A stretch of DNA of 64,000 nt from Pontibacter arcticus (GCF_003284895.1 NZ_QMDV01000002.1:372001-436000); one strand, 5' to 3'; shown: positions 7,990-17,340, numbered from the stretch's first letter. A program made the numbers and translations. Notes: a model not told the origin generated them from the sequence alone.

Positions 7990-8060
7990 TGAGTTCTGAG
8001 TTACGAATTCTGAGTTCTGAGTTAAAAAAGTATTGTAAAGAGACTCAGAACTCAGAACTT
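7990..8060. repeat. Heptamer tandem repeat, TGAGTTC family, with inverted partner
   Basis: Five seven-base units lie in register from 7990 to 8024: TGAGTTC, TGAGTTA, CGAATTC, TGAGTTC, TGAGTTA. From 8043 the complement follows (ACTCAGA twice), so 8008-8022 and 8043-8057 form a perfect 15-bp inverted repeat with a 20-base loop. It lies directly after the Smr gene stop on the minus strand. Confidence 0.85.
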
Positions 8061-8061
8061 A

Positions 8062-9018
8062 TTATTTTAGTTTAACCAAGGTAGCGCCGTAGCCGAATTT
8101 CTCTTTCTTGGCATCTTCGAAGTATTTAATGCCCGGCGTGCGGCTCAGTATTTTCTGAACTTCTTTGCGAAGTATACCATTGCCTGCTCCGTGTATGAAC
8201 ACAATTTCGTGCATGTTGGTGGCAATAGCGCGGTCCAGCGCATCCTGGAAGTGCTGCATCTGCAGTTTCAGCATGGCGCTATTGCTGAGCGTAGCAAAAT
8301 CTTCGGTCAGTTTTTCGATGTGCAGGTCTACTTCGTGCTCGGGTGCTTTCAGTTTAAAGCTTTCCTGTTGCAACGGCGATGCGGCACCTACTTGCTCCTT
8401 TATTTTTTCGGTATCAACAGCAGTCGGTTTAAAATCCAGCTGAAACAGGTAAGCTTCTTTTAACAGAACAGGCGCTGTTTTTTTGCTCTTGTAAAACGAA
8501 TTGGCTCTGAACTGCACGCGCTTGGTAACCGGTTCAAAAAGGGTAGGAGCGCCAGTGCGGTGCTGTAAAAACTGCACCAGTATACTTGGCCACTTCTCGA
8601 AATCCTTTAAATGGTAGTGGCTGATGACACGGGTTGCTTTTGGTGCTAATTTATCGCTTTGCAGGCCACGGTAATTGGTTTCGCGCTCTTCGCCACAGGT
8701 ATAAAGTATATCATAATCGGTGTTGTTGATCATGGTAGCAGCCAGCAATTCTTCGGACTGATGCACCAGTGCCAGGTAAATACCTTTATCGGCCAGCAAC
8801 GGAGCAACAGGCTCTCTGCGTGGTACGGCGGATGGTTGTACTTCATCCTGGCGCAGAAATTTGGCTTCATCCGAAGAAATAACCACTACCTCGCGGCGCG
8901 CTACCGGAATGGTAAAATCATTATCAATTGCTACTTCAACTATATTGTTATCCAGAATACGGGTGATAATGCCTTCCTCACGGCCCGACATTAATCTAAC
9001 GCGATCTCCTACGTTCAT
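8062..9018 (-). CDS. DUF2027 and Smr domain-containing protein
   Basis: 318 aa, cytoplasmic. Residues 1-60 form an SH3-like DUF2027 start (MNVGDRVRLMSGREEGIITRI), the middle is a beta-rich domain, and residues 230-318 are a Smr domain with VDLHIEKL, the core IHGAGNGILR at 275-284 and the closing FGYGATLVKL. Smr domains occur at the C-terminus of MutS2 and can nick or bind branched DNA or act on RNA in stalled translation; the combination with DUF2027 is common in Bacteroidota. The gene stands alone, with AAGTATA copies both upstream and downstream. Confidence 0.88.
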   Translation of the reverse strand: MNVGDRVRLMSGREEGIITRILDNNIVEVAIDNDFTIPVARREVVVISSDEAKFLRQDEVQPSAVPRREPVAPLLADKGIYLALVHQSEELLAATMINNTDYDILYTCGEERETNYRGLQSDKLAPKATRVISHYHLKDFEKWPSILVQFLQHRTGAPTLFEPVTKRVQFRANSFYKSKKTAPVLLKEAYLFQLDFKPTAVDTEKIKEQVGAASPLQQESFKLKAPEHEVDLHIEKLTEDFATLSNSAMLKLQMQHFQDALDRAIATNMHEIVFIHGAGNGILRKEVQKILSRTPGIKYFEDAKKEKFGYGATLVKLK

Positions 9019-9116
9019 GGTTTTGTTTGTTAAGGGTAAGGGTGAACTTATACTTTCAGGCTCACTTGCTATACTTTTTAAAGTATAAAGATACAGGTTT
9101 TTGACCAGCTGATTTG

Positions 9117-10028
9117 CTAAAAGTATACCGGGTGCAGCTTAAAGCCTTTGCCTGTTGCATACTCCAGGGTTGGTGCCGGAAATTTGAAGATACTGAGCAC
9201 GTAAAAAGTGGTGTTCAGCAATTTACTTTTGGTTTTGATGCGGTGCAGGTTCAGGTCGGGGCTCAGGTAAAATTGCCGCCGCATCTGGTAGCCAAGCGCC
9301 TCGTTTGTTTCGATGTGGTTGTACACCATTTCCTCGGCTCCATAGCCCACCGACACACCCAGCCATTTCGGCCATTTACTTTCTTCTTTCTGAAAAGCGG
9401 CCACATCTACTGTAAGCCAATAAGTTTGTCCGTTATAATCTTTTAAAGCGCGCTCTGCCAGGTTGCTGCCCAGTACGTTTGGCCTAAGCTGCGCATACTT
9501 TGTCTTATGAAACGAGAATTTGGGCATAATCCTAACTTCGTTCCAGGCCAGTTCCTGTGCTACCAAAGCGGCAGAGCCAGCTGTATTGGCAACCAAATCA
9601 CCAACAGATGCTCCATAATCTGCCTGGTACCCATCAAAAACCTCGATGGGTGTTTGCAGCACCACACCCAGCAGGCCGCCGTAAAGTATGGCTTTCCTGT
9701 TTGGTACACCGGCCCAGCGCAGCATGTCCACCCCAGCCCGGCTTTGCTGGAAAGCACCCCAGAAATGCCCGGCTTTATCTACTTGTTGCCACTCGCGGTT
9801 ATCGTTAAAAAAATGGAAGCTTGTTCGTTCGCTGTTGTCGTACCAAGCCTTGTTCAACCCGACAATCATACCGGTATACCCAACCGTAAAACCTGAACCT
9901 AAAAGCAACAGCCTTTTTTTGTTTACAGCATCGGGTAAGGTATCATTTTGAGCCTGGCTTTGGCCTATAGCAGGCAAAAACACCATAAAAGACAGCAACA
10001 GGCAAAGTATAAATCTGTAGATTAACAT
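9117..10028 (-). CDS. DUF2279 envelope protein (YfiM-like)
   Basis: About 303 aa with a signal peptide (MLIYRFILCLLLSFMVFLPAIGQ). The segment from 80 to 180 (HFFNDNREWQQVDKAGHFWGAFQQSR, then GGLLGVVLQTPIEVFDGYQADYG and SVGDLVAN) is typical of DUF2279 predicted periplasmic or outer-membrane proteins. An in-frame ATG at 10046 would add six residues. I prefer 10028 because a TATCTTTG promoter element lies between the two, implying transcription starts at or next to the second ATG. Function unknown. Confidence 0.78.
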   Translation of the reverse strand: MLIYRFILCLLLSFMVFLPAIGQSQAQNDTLPDAVNKKRLLLLGSGFTVGYTGMIVGLNKAWYDNSERTSFHFFNDNREWQQVDKAGHFWGAFQQSRAGVDMLRWAGVPNRKAILYGGLLGVVLQTPIEVFDGYQADYGASVGDLVANTAGSAALVAQELAWNEVRIMPKFSFHKTKYAQLRPNVLGSNLAERALKDYNGQTYWLTVDVAAFQKEESKWPKWLGVSVGYGAEEMVYNHIETNEALGYQMRRQFYLSPDLNLHRIKTKSKLLNTTFYVLSIFKFPAPTLEYATGKGFKLHPVYF

Positions 10029-10033
10029 GCTCC

Positions 10034-10041
10034 CAAAGATA
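10034..10041 (-). promoter_or_regulatory. -7 element abutting the DUF2279 start
   Basis: TATCTTTG on the minus strand ends five bases before the ATG at 10028. Judged by the spacing seen at ffs, transcription would begin 1-2 bases before the start codon, giving an almost leaderless mRNA. Confidence 0.45.
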
Positions 10042-10046
10042 CACAT

Positions 10047-10469
10047 TTAACTGCAGCAGTTTACAAGCTCAACCTTTACTTAAAGTATGAACAAGCACTT
10101 TTAAAGTATAAACCGATTTAAAAACTAAACCAACTTCTTAATTCCTTCAAACAATTTGCACTTTAGTATAATTTTAAGACCATACTTAATTTAATTAACC
10201 TGAGGCTATGTTTTTCAAAGTATAAATTCTGATTAACAGAGTGTTATGAAATGTTTAACGGTAACTGCTTAGGTAAGCAAGTATAAAGTAAATTGAATTA
10301 TAACCTAAATTAGAAAAATACTGTATGAGGAGGGTTTTGAAACCAGGCCGTTTCTAGCGTTAGCTGGGCTCATAACAGCTTCAATGCACCATATAAGGCC
10401 GGGTTTCTAAAGTATAAACTCAACTTCCAAGTATAGAAAACAACACTACACCTTACACAGCCTCACTAT
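10047..10469. other. AT-rich intergenic region upstream of pyc, rich in AAGTATA motifs
   Basis: About 420 bases between divergent genes with no credible open frame. It holds at least five exact AAGTATA motifs (near 10104, 10218, 10279, 10410 and 10431). The pyc promoter should be here, but no exact TANNTTTG with a -33 partner was found. Confidence 0.55.
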
Positions 10470-13400
10470 ATGAAAATCAAAAAAGTACTTGTCGCGAACC
10501 GTGGAGAAATAGCTATCCGGGTACTGCGGGCCTGCAGCGAACTTGGAATCAAGACGGTAGCCATTTATACCTACGAAGATCGCTACTCGCTGCACCGTTA
10601 CAAGTCCGATGAAGCTTACCAGATCGGGAAAGACAACCAGCCCTTGCAACCCTACCTCAACATCGATGCAATTATCGCGATTGCGAAAGAGAACGATGTT
10701 GATGCCATACACCCAGGCTACGGTTTCCTGTCTGAAAACCAGCATTTTTCACAAAAGTGCGCCGACAACGGCTTGATTTTTATAGGGCCGAAACCAAATG
10801 TGATGGCCTCGCTGGGCGATAAGATCGCCGCTAAAAAAGTGGCTTTAAGCTGCGAAGTACCTATTATCCAAAGCAACGACCTGGACCTGAACACCTACGA
10901 AACCGCCAAGGAAGAAGCACACCGCATTGGCTATCCGCTGATGCTGAAAGCGGCTGCAGGCGGCGGCGGACGAGGCATGCGCGTGATCCGGGATGACGAG
11001 CAACTGGAAAAAGGTTTTTTTGAAGCGAAGAACGAAGCCCTGAAAGCTTTTGGCGATGATACTTTATTTCTGGAAAAGTATGTTGAAAACCCGAAGCACA
11101 TCGAAGTACAGATCGTAGCCGATAATTACGGGGGCATTACGCACCTGTTCGAGCGCGATTGCTCGGTGCAGCGCCGTTTCCAGAAGGTAGTAGAAGTGGC
11201 CCCGGCCATCAGCCTGAACGAGGAAACTCGCCAGAAACTATATGATTACTCCATCCGCATCTGCAAAGCGGTAAATTATAATAACGTGGGCACGGTAGAA
11301 TTTTTAGTCGAGCCGCACACTAATAAAATATACTTTATAGAGGTAAACCCGCGCATCCAGGTAGAGCATACGGTTACCGAAATGATCACCGGCATCGACC
11401 TGATCAAAACGCAGATATTTATTGCAGACGGCTACCCACTCGACCACGAAGAAGTACTGCTGGGCCCTGACCATAAAACGCGTGCGAACGGCGTAGCCAT
11501 TCAATGCCGCATCACCACAGAAGATCCTGAAAACGACTTTAAACCGGATTACGGAACTGTAATTGCGTACCGCAGCGCCGGAGGTTTTGGTATTCGCCTC
11601 GATCAGGGCAGTGTGTACCAGGGCGCCAAGATCAGCCCGTTCTTCGATTCGTTGCTGGTGAAAGTATCGGCCCATGCGCCCACCTTGCGCCACGCCGCCA
11701 TGAAAATGTCGCGTACGCTCGATGAATTCCGTATCCGTGGTGTAAAGCAAAACATCCAGTTCCTGCAGAATATCATCAACCACCCGCAGTTTTTGTCTTC
11801 GGAGTATACCGTTGATTTTATTAAGAGCCATCCGGAGTTGTTTGTGTTTCAGCAGCGCCAGGACAGGGCCACTAAAATGCTGACCTTCCTGGCTGATGTG
11901 ATCGTGAATGGCAACCCGGATGTGAAGAACCCGGATAAAAGTAAGGTGTTACGCAAGCCGGATTTTACTGGTTTTAATGTACTGAAGCCTTACGAAGAAG
12001 GCACAAAAGATATCCTGACGCGCCTTGGCCCGGATGAATTCTCGAAATGGCTCCGCAACGATCCGTTGATTCATTACACCGATACCACTTTCCGTGACGG
12101 GCACCAGTCCTTGCTCGCGACGCGCATGCGCACCTTTGATATGATGAAAGTGGCACAGGCTTTTGCAAAGGACCACCCGCAAACCTTTAGTATGGAAGTA
12201 TGGGGCGGCGCTACGTTTGATGTTTGCCTACGTTTTTTACACGAAGATCCGTGGGAGCGACTGGCTTCTATCCGAAAAGCGGTTCCGAACATACTGCTGC
12301 AGATGCTAATCCGTGGCTCGAATGGCGTCGGCTACAAAGCGTATCCGGATAACCTGATCGAGGCTTTTGTAGAGAAATCCTGGGAAACGGGCGTTGATAT
12401 TTTCCGCATCTTCGACTCACTGAACTGGATGAAAGGCATGGATTCCTGCATCAACTTTGTTCGCAAGCGCACGCAAGGGCTGGCAGAGGGTTCTATTTGC
12501 TACACCGGCGATATACTCGATCCATCCAAAACAAAGTATACCTTAGAGTATTACCTGAACTTAGCGAAGCAACTGGAAGATGCCGGCTCTCATATTTTGG
12601 CTATTAAAGATATGGCGGGTTTGCTGAAGCCTTACGCAGCCACTTTGCTGGTAGAAGCCTTACGCGACACCGTTAAAATTCCGATCCATTTGCATACCCA
12701 CGATACTTCATCGGTGCAGTCGGCTACATATCTAAAAGCGATCGAAGCGGGTGTGGATGTGGTGGATGTGGCCTTAGGTGCTATGTCCGGGTTAACGTCG
12801 CAGCCAAACTTTAACTCTACTGTGGAGATGATGCGCTTCCAAGAACGCCACCGCGAGTTTGATATGGCCAGCCTGAACCGCCACTCTAATTATTGGGAAA
12901 CGGTACGCGAATATTATTACCCGTTCGAGTCTGATCTGAAAGCCGGAACAGCTGAAGTATACCGCCACGAGATTCCGGGTGGGCAGTATTCAAACTTACG
13001 TCCGCAGGCAAATGCGCTGGGCCTCGGCGACCGCTGGGAACTGATCAAAGAAACGTATGGCGAAGTAAACCAGATGTTCGGGGATGTTGTAAAAGTAACG
13101 CCAAGCTCGAAAGTAGTTGGGGATATGGCGCTTTACCTGGTATCGAATAACCTGACGACGGTAGATGTGCTGGAACGCGGCGATCAGATCTCGTTCCCGG
13201 AATCAGTGCAGTCGTTCTTTAAAGGGGAACTGGGCCAGCCGGTAGGAGGCTTCCCAAGAAAGCTGCAGAATATTATCCTGAAAGATGAAAAGCCATTTAC
13301 CGATAAACCGAACGTACACCTGGAGCCGGTAGATTTCGAAAAGGAGTTTGCAGAATTTCAAGAGAAGTTTGGAAAGAACACCAAGTTCACGGATTTCCTG

Positions 13401-13913
13401 AGCTACCAGCTCTACCCGAAAGTATACGAAGCCTACCACCGCCATTATGAGCAATACAGCGATGTATCCAACATCCCGACGCGCCTGTTCTTTTACGGCA
13501 TGCAGCCCGGCGAAGAAGCGATCATCGACATTGCAAAAGGTAAATCGATTGTCATTAAGTACCAGTCGTTGGGCCACGTAAACGAAAAAGGATTCAGGAC
13601 GGTATTCTTTAAACTGAACGGCCAGACGCGTAACATCGAAGTGCGCGATACTTCGATTAAAGTAGAAAGAACGGAGAATGTGAAAGTTGACAAAGCCAAC
13701 CCGAAACACATTGGCGCACCGCTGCAGGGGATGCTTTCCAAAATACTGGTTACCAAAGAGCAACCGATCAAGAAAAATACGCCGCTCTTTATCATCGAGG
13801 CCATGAAAATGGAAACTACGATCACCGCTTCGGAAGATACGCAGGTGGCAAGTATACATTTAACCGAAGGCTCGCTGGTAAACACCGATGACTTGGTACT
13901 GACGTTAAGCTAA
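10470..13913 (+). CDS. pyc: Pyruvate carboxylase
   Basis: Biotin enzyme that makes oxaloacetate from pyruvate, bicarbonate and ATP to refill the TCA cycle and feed gluconeogenesis. The 1147-aa chain has the full domain set: biotin carboxylase with its ATP-grasp glycine loop GGGGRGMRVIR (about 160-172), carboxyltransferase with FRDGHQSLLATRMRT (about 545-560) and the catalytic-lysine region ILAIKDMAGLLKP, a conserved C-terminal PYC_OADA region, and a biotinyl domain with EAMKMETT whose lysine is residue 1113. Length and order match single-chain pyruvate carboxylases. Monocistronic, followed by a hairpin terminator. Confidence 0.97.
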   Translation: MKIKKVLVANRGEIAIRVLRACSELGIKTVAIYTYEDRYSLHRYKSDEAYQIGKDNQPLQPYLNIDAIIAIAKENDVDAIHPGYGFLSENQHFSQKCADNGLIFIGPKPNVMASLGDKIAAKKVALSCEVPIIQSNDLDLNTYETAKEEAHRIGYPLMLKAAAGGGGRGMRVIRDDEQLEKGFFEAKNEALKAFGDDTLFLEKYVENPKHIEVQIVADNYGGITHLFERDCSVQRRFQKVVEVAPAISLNEETRQKLYDYSIRICKAVNYNNVGTVEFLVEPHTNKIYFIEVNPRIQVEHTVTEMITGIDLIKTQIFIADGYPLDHEEVLLGPDHKTRANGVAIQCRITTEDPENDFKPDYGTVIAYRSAGGFGIRLDQGSVYQGAKISPFFDSLLVKVSAHAPTLRHAAMKMSRTLDEFRIRGVKQNIQFLQNIINHPQFLSSEYTVDFIKSHPELFVFQQRQDRATKMLTFLADVIVNGNPDVKNPDKSKVLRKPDFTGFNVLKPYEEGTKDILTRLGPDEFSKWLRNDPLIHYTDTTFRDGHQSLLATRMRTFDMMKVAQAFAKDHPQTFSMEVWGGATFDVCLRFLHEDPWERLASIRKAVPNILLQMLIRGSNGVGYKAYPDNLIEAFVEKSWETGVDIFRIFDSLNWMKGMDSCINFVRKRTQGLAEGSICYTGDILDPSKTKYTLEYYLNLAKQLEDAGSHILAIKDMAGLLKPYAATLLVEALRDTVKIPIHLHTHDTSSVQSATYLKAIEAGVDVVDVALGAMSGLTSQPNFNSTVEMMRFQERHREFDMASLNRHSNYWETVREYYYPFESDLKAGTAEVYRHEIPGGQYSNLRPQANALGLGDRWELIKETYGEVNQMFGDVVKVTPSSKVVGDMALYLVSNNLTTVDVLERGDQISFPESVQSFFKGELGQPVGGFPRKLQNIILKDEKPFTDKPNVHLEPVDFEKEFAEFQEKFGKNTKFTDFLSYQLYPKVYEAYHRHYEQYSDVSNIPTRLFFYGMQPGEEAIIDIAKGKSIVIKYQSLGHVNEKGFRTVFFKLNGQTRNIEVRDTSIKVERTENVKVDKANPKHIGAPLQGMLSKILVTKEQPIKKNTPLFIIEAMKMETTITASEDTQVASIHLTEGSLVNTDDLVLTLS

Positions 13914-13923
13914 GTATAAATTG

Positions 13924-13969
13924 AAAGTATAGCCGACATTAATGTTCTGAAGCCGGCTATACTTTTTTA
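13924..13969 (+). terminator. Terminator of pyc built on an inverted AAAGTATA pair
   Basis: AAAGTATAGCCG (13924-13935) pairs with CGGCTATACTTT (13954-13965), followed by more T. The outer part of each arm is the window-wide AAGTATA motif. Confidence 0.85.
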
Positions 13970-13972
13970 TAA

Positions 13973-14018
13973 ATCAGGAATTGCTTGGAAAGTATAAACT
14001 CAACAAGTAATTCCTGAT
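13973..14018. repeat. Second imperfect inverted repeat after pyc
   Basis: ATCAGGAATTGCTTG and CAAGTAATTCCTGAT form a 15-bp stem with one G-T pair; the loop contains AAAGTATAAA. It lies between the pyc terminator and the next gene. Confidence 0.7.
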
Positions 14019-14092
14019 ATTTACGTTTACAAAAAGCTGTGTACAGGCAGTACAAAGTATAAGAAAAGATTTTTTAAAGAGAAACGAGTAGC

Positions 14093-14389
14093 ATGTTTAT
14101 AGCACTGAGTACGTTTACAATTGCCAACGATATGGCCGCCGAGGTAAGAGAGGCTTTCAGAAAAAGGCCGCATATGGTAGATGAGGCAGCAGGGTTTATG
14201 AAGCTGGAGGTAATGTATCCCCAGGAAAACGAAAATGAGATCTGGCTGATGACGTACTGGACCGATGAGGAAAGCTACAAAGTATGGTTTGGCAACCATT
14301 ACAAAGATTCGCATCAGGGCATACCCAAAGGGCTGAAGTTAGTGCCCGGTAGCACCAAAGTACGGTTTCTGGAGCACGTATGCGGATAA
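14093..14389 (+). CDS. Antibiotic biosynthesis monooxygenase (ABM) domain protein
   Basis: 98-aa small alpha/beta-barrel protein. The N-terminus (MFIALSTFTIANDM), the central GFMKLEVMYPQ and the EIWLMTYWTDEESYKVWF block followed by HYKDSHQG match the ABM/dimeric ferredoxin-like fold used by quinol monooxygenases and IsdG-type heme oxygenases. The EIWLMTYWTDEESYKVW pattern is closest to the heme-degrading group, but heme binding is not provable here. It stands alone, with a strong terminator. Confidence 0.75.
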   Translation: MFIALSTFTIANDMAAEVREAFRKRPHMVDEAAGFMKLEVMYPQENENEIWLMTYWTDEESYKVWFGNHYKDSHQGIPKGLKLVPGSTKVRFLEHVCG

Positions 14390-14396
14390 AAGTATA

Positions 14397-14436
14397 AAAC
14401 AGAAAGGCAGCTGCAACCAGCTGCCTTTCTGTTTTA
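14397..14436 (+). terminator. Rho-independent terminator
   Basis: AACAGAAAGGCAGCTG and CAGCTGCCTTTCTGTT arms, 4-base loop and T-run, 8 bases after the stop at 14389. Confidence 0.9.
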
Positions 14437-14579
14437 TACTTCTTACCTAAAGTAAAGTATAAACTTTATGCGGGAGTACAGGTTTTTACCTGGCAGCTCA
14501 AAAAAACAGGCAAATTGTAAGAATTAGCTTGTTAATATGCTGCATGCATACTATTTTTGAAACAGCTACAAGCGCAGGC

Positions 14580-14912
14580 TTAATCATCTTCGTAATCCAG
14601 GCCCATCATTTTATTGTAGGCTTGTTGTAGCTCAGAAAACGCGTGCATGTTACCTTCCTGGCGGGCGATCAGTATTCCTTTTTTGTAGGTGCTTTCTGCT
14701 TTGTCGGGCTGCCCGAGCTCATTGTAAAGACTGGCAGCGTGGTAATAGGTACCCACGTAATTTTCGTGTGCAGCTAAAAGTTTTTCATAATATTCCATTG
14801 CCTTCTGCTTATCCTCCGTACGGTATTCAGTAGCGATGGCGTAAAGTGTGAAAGGATCATTGGGATCTTCTTCCAGAAACTGAAAGAGTTGCGCTAATCT
14901 GGTTGCATTCAT
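14580..14912 (-). CDS. Tetratricopeptide repeat protein (110 aa)
   Basis: Small soluble helical protein with about two and a half TPR units: residues 15-48 (DPNDPFTLYAIATEY and the helix after it), 50-82 (YVGTYYHAASLYNELGQPDKAESTYKKG) and a trailing helix. It is the length of stand-alone TPR adaptors that bind other proteins. It is divergent from etfB across 66 bases. No specific partner can be inferred. Confidence 0.8.
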   Translation of the reverse strand: MNATRLAQLFQFLEEDPNDPFTLYAIATEYRTEDKQKAMEYYEKLLAAHENYVGTYYHAASLYNELGQPDKAESTYKKGILIARQEGNMHAFSELQQAYNKMMGLDYEDD

Positions 14913-14978
14913 TTCTAATTGCTATATTTTAATTAACTTCGCACAAATCTAAATTTAAAAAAGCTAACATTTCTAACC

Positions 14979-15719
14979 ATGAAAATATTAGTTTGTATCA
15001 GTAACGTTCCGGATACGACATCCAAAATCAATTTCACGGGCGATAACAAGTCGTTTGATAAAAACGGCGTACAGTTCGTGATCAACCCTTGGGATGAGTA
15101 TGCGTTAACCCGCGCCATTGAGCTGAAAGAAGCAAAAGGCGGTACTGTAACCGTATTAAACGTAGGCGAGGCAGATGCCGAACCAAATATCCGTAAAGCA
15201 CTTGCCATTGGCGCAGACGATGCTATCCGTGTAAACGCAAACCCGACAGATGCGTTCTTTGTTGCCCAGCAGATTGCTGCCGTAGCCAAGGAAAACAACT
15301 ACGATATGATCCTGATGGGCAAAGAGTCAATCGACTTCAATGGCTCGCAGGTGCATAACATGGTGGGCGAACTGCTTGGCTTGCCAACTGTAGTACCAGC
15401 TTCTAAACTGGATATGGTAGACGATGCAACTGCTCGTTTGGAGCGTGAGATCGAAGGCGGCAAAGAAGTAGTAGAAGTAAAACTACCTTTTGTAGCCAGC
15501 GCGCAGCAGCCAATGTCTGAGCCTCGTATCCCGAACATGCGCGGCATCATGACGGCCCGTACCAAGCCTTTGGCCGTAAGAGAGCCAGTAGGAGCGGAGG
15601 CAAAATCAGCATACGTTAACTTCAGTAAGCCAGAGAAAAAAGGCGGCGTGAAGATGATCGATGCTGAAAATGCCGGAGAGTTGATAACATTATTGAGAAA
15701 CGAAGCTAAAGTCATCTAA
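14979..15719 (+). CDS. etfB: Electron transfer flavoprotein beta subunit
   Basis: 246-aa partner of EtfA. Together they take electrons from acyl-CoA and other flavin dehydrogenases and pass them to ETF:quinone oxidoreductase. The start MKILVCISNVPDTTSKI, the adenine-nucleotide region around ALAIGADDAIRV, and the VVPASKLDMVDD and LPFVASAQQPMSEPRIPN segments are typical of the Bacteroidota EtfB group. Three bases separate it from etfA, so the two are translated from one message. Confidence 0.95.
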   Translation: MKILVCISNVPDTTSKINFTGDNKSFDKNGVQFVINPWDEYALTRAIELKEAKGGTVTVLNVGEADAEPNIRKALAIGADDAIRVNANPTDAFFVAQQIAAVAKENNYDMILMGKESIDFNGSQVHNMVGELLGLPTVVPASKLDMVDDATARLEREIEGGKEVVEVKLPFVASAQQPMSEPRIPNMRGIMTARTKPLAVREPVGAEAKSAYVNFSKPEKKGGVKMIDAENAGELITLLRNEAKVI

Positions 15720-15722
15720 CCT

Positions 15723-16703
15723 ATGTCTGTTCTAGTATTTGTAGAAGGTCTTAACGGAGAGATCAAAAAGTCCTCTTTAGAGGCAGCATCGTATGGCAGC
15801 CAGGTAGCTCAAACGCTTGGCACTACGGCAACAGCAGTTGCCATCGGCGATGTAAACGAAGAAGCTTTATCTAAATTAGGCGAGCAGGGCATCAGCAAAG
15901 TATTGTATGATGGCGACAGCCGCCTGAACCAGTTTGTTGCCGACGCTTATGTAAAAGTAATTGCAAAAGCAGCCCAGCAGGAAAGTGCTAAAGTGCTGGT
16001 ATTTTCTAACTCTAACATCGGTGCATCTATCGGAGCTAAGCTGGCTGTTCGCCTGAACGGTTCACTTGCCACTAACGTAACAGCCCTGCCAAGTATAAAC
16101 GGCGCTGATTTTACGGTTACGCGCGGTGTGTTCTCTGGTAAAGCTTTTGCTGATGTGGCGTTAACTGCTGATGTGAAGATAATCGCTGTAAAGAAAAACA
16201 GTTATGAAGTTTCAGCCAACGGTGGCACAACAGCTACTGTAGAGAAAATTTCTGCTGATCTGGCTGAATCAGATTTTGCGCTGCTTCCAAAAGAAACGAT
16301 GATGCAGGATCTCGATGGTGGCGTATTGCTGCCGGAAGCCGAGATCGTGGTATCAGGTGGTCGTGGTTTGAAAGGCCCTGAAAACTGGCATTTAGTAGAG
16401 GACCTGGCCAAAGTGTTAGGGGCAGCCACTGCCTGCTCCAAGCCTGTTTCCGACATGGACTGGAGACCGCATCACGAACACGTAGGACAGACAGGTATCA
16501 CTGTAAGCCCGAACTTATACATCGCCATCGGTATCTCTGGTGCAATCCAGCATTTGGCCGGGGTTAACTCTTCTAAAGTGATTGTCGTTATAAATAAGGA
16601 TCCGGAAGCGCCGTTCTTCAAAGCTGCTGATTATGGCATTGTAGGAGACGCGAACGAAATTGTTCCTAAAATTATAGAAGCTGCCAGAGCTTTAGACAAA
16701 TAG
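15723..16703 (+). CDS. etfA: Electron transfer flavoprotein alpha subunit
   Basis: 326-aa FAD-binding subunit. The C-terminal FAD domain has the signature SGGRGLKGPENW (about 215-226), the HVGQTGITVSPNLYIAIGISGAIQH segment and VVINKDPEAPFFKAADYGIVGD, all classic for EtfA. The N-terminal half is the domain that packs against EtfB. It follows etfB by three bases and is followed after 17 bases by the bifunctional nuclease gene, so all three are probably one operon. Confidence 0.95.
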   Translation: MSVLVFVEGLNGEIKKSSLEAASYGSQVAQTLGTTATAVAIGDVNEEALSKLGEQGISKVLYDGDSRLNQFVADAYVKVIAKAAQQESAKVLVFSNSNIGASIGAKLAVRLNGSLATNVTALPSINGADFTVTRGVFSGKAFADVALTADVKIIAVKKNSYEVSANGGTTATVEKISADLAESDFALLPKETMMQDLDGGVLLPEAEIVVSGGRGLKGPENWHLVEDLAKVLGAATACSKPVSDMDWRPHHEHVGQTGITVSPNLYIAIGISGAIQHLAGVNSSKVIVVINKDPEAPFFKAADYGIVGDANEIVPKIIEAARALDK

Positions 16704-16720
16704 ACTAAGAAGAAGATACT

Positions 16721-17320
16721 GTGAAGAAAATTCAGTTAGAGATACTTGGCCTCTCCTCAAGCCAGTCGCAGACAGGTTCGTTTGCGCTTGTGCTGGGCGA
16801 ACGCGACGGAAACAGAAGACTCCCGATCATTATCGGGATGTTTGAAGCACAATCCATCGCCATTCAGATAGAAAAAATAAATCCGAACCGGCCGTTAACG
16901 CACGATTTGTTTAAAACATTTGCCGAACAGATGAATGTGGGCATCAGTGAAATCCTGATATCCGATTTAAAAGAAGGCGTGTTTTATTCTAAGATCGTTT
17001 GCTCGGACGGCACCAAGGATTTTGAACTGGATGCACGCCCATCCGATGCCATAGCCATTGGCCTTCGTTTTGGAGTGCCGATCTATACGGTAGAAAGCGT
17101 ACTTTCGGAAGCTGGTATTATACTGAGCGACCTGGAAGATGAAGACGAAGAAAACGAGGATGTGACGCTTAAGAGTAGCTCCTCCAGCACCTCTACTTCT
17201 AAAGAAGCTTTAAACCAGACATCGGTGGATGAGTTAAATAAAATGCTGAACGATGCCCTTGAAAAAGAGGATTACGAGAAGGCAGCCAAGATACGCGACG
17301 AGTTAAATAAGCGTAACTGA
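16721..17320 (+). CDS. Bifunctional nuclease family protein (DUF151) with UVR motif
   Basis: 199 aa. Residues 1-135 form a DUF151 domain (LGLSSSQSQTGSFALVLGER, RRLPIIIGMFEAQSIAI, DARPSDAIAIGLRFGVPIYT), known in plants and bacteria as bifunctional nuclease. An acidic and Ser/Thr-rich linker follows, then a C-terminal UVR-like helix pair (about 169-199, DALEKEDYEKAAKIRDELN) as in UvrB and UvrC. The start is GTG with AGAAGAAG upstream; no ATG fits better. Last gene of the etfBA transcript, with a terminator 20 bases later. Confidence 0.88.
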   Translation: MKKIQLEILGLSSSQSQTGSFALVLGERDGNRRLPIIIGMFEAQSIAIQIEKINPNRPLTHDLFKTFAEQMNVGISEILISDLKEGVFYSKIVCSDGTKDFELDARPSDAIAIGLRFGVPIYTVESVLSEAGIILSDLEDEDEENEDVTLKSSSSSTSTSKEALNQTSVDELNKMLNDALEKEDYEKAAKIRDELNKRN

Positions 17321-17340
17321 AATATATAACATATCTTTAC

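Noticed and set aside
7696..7992. 98-codon plus-strand open frame
   Set aside because: It is antisense to RNase P RNA and its codons are explained by the conserved RNA.
11304..11831. 175-codon minus-strand open frame inside pyc
   Set aside because: Antisense to the biotin carboxylase domain, with no independent signal.
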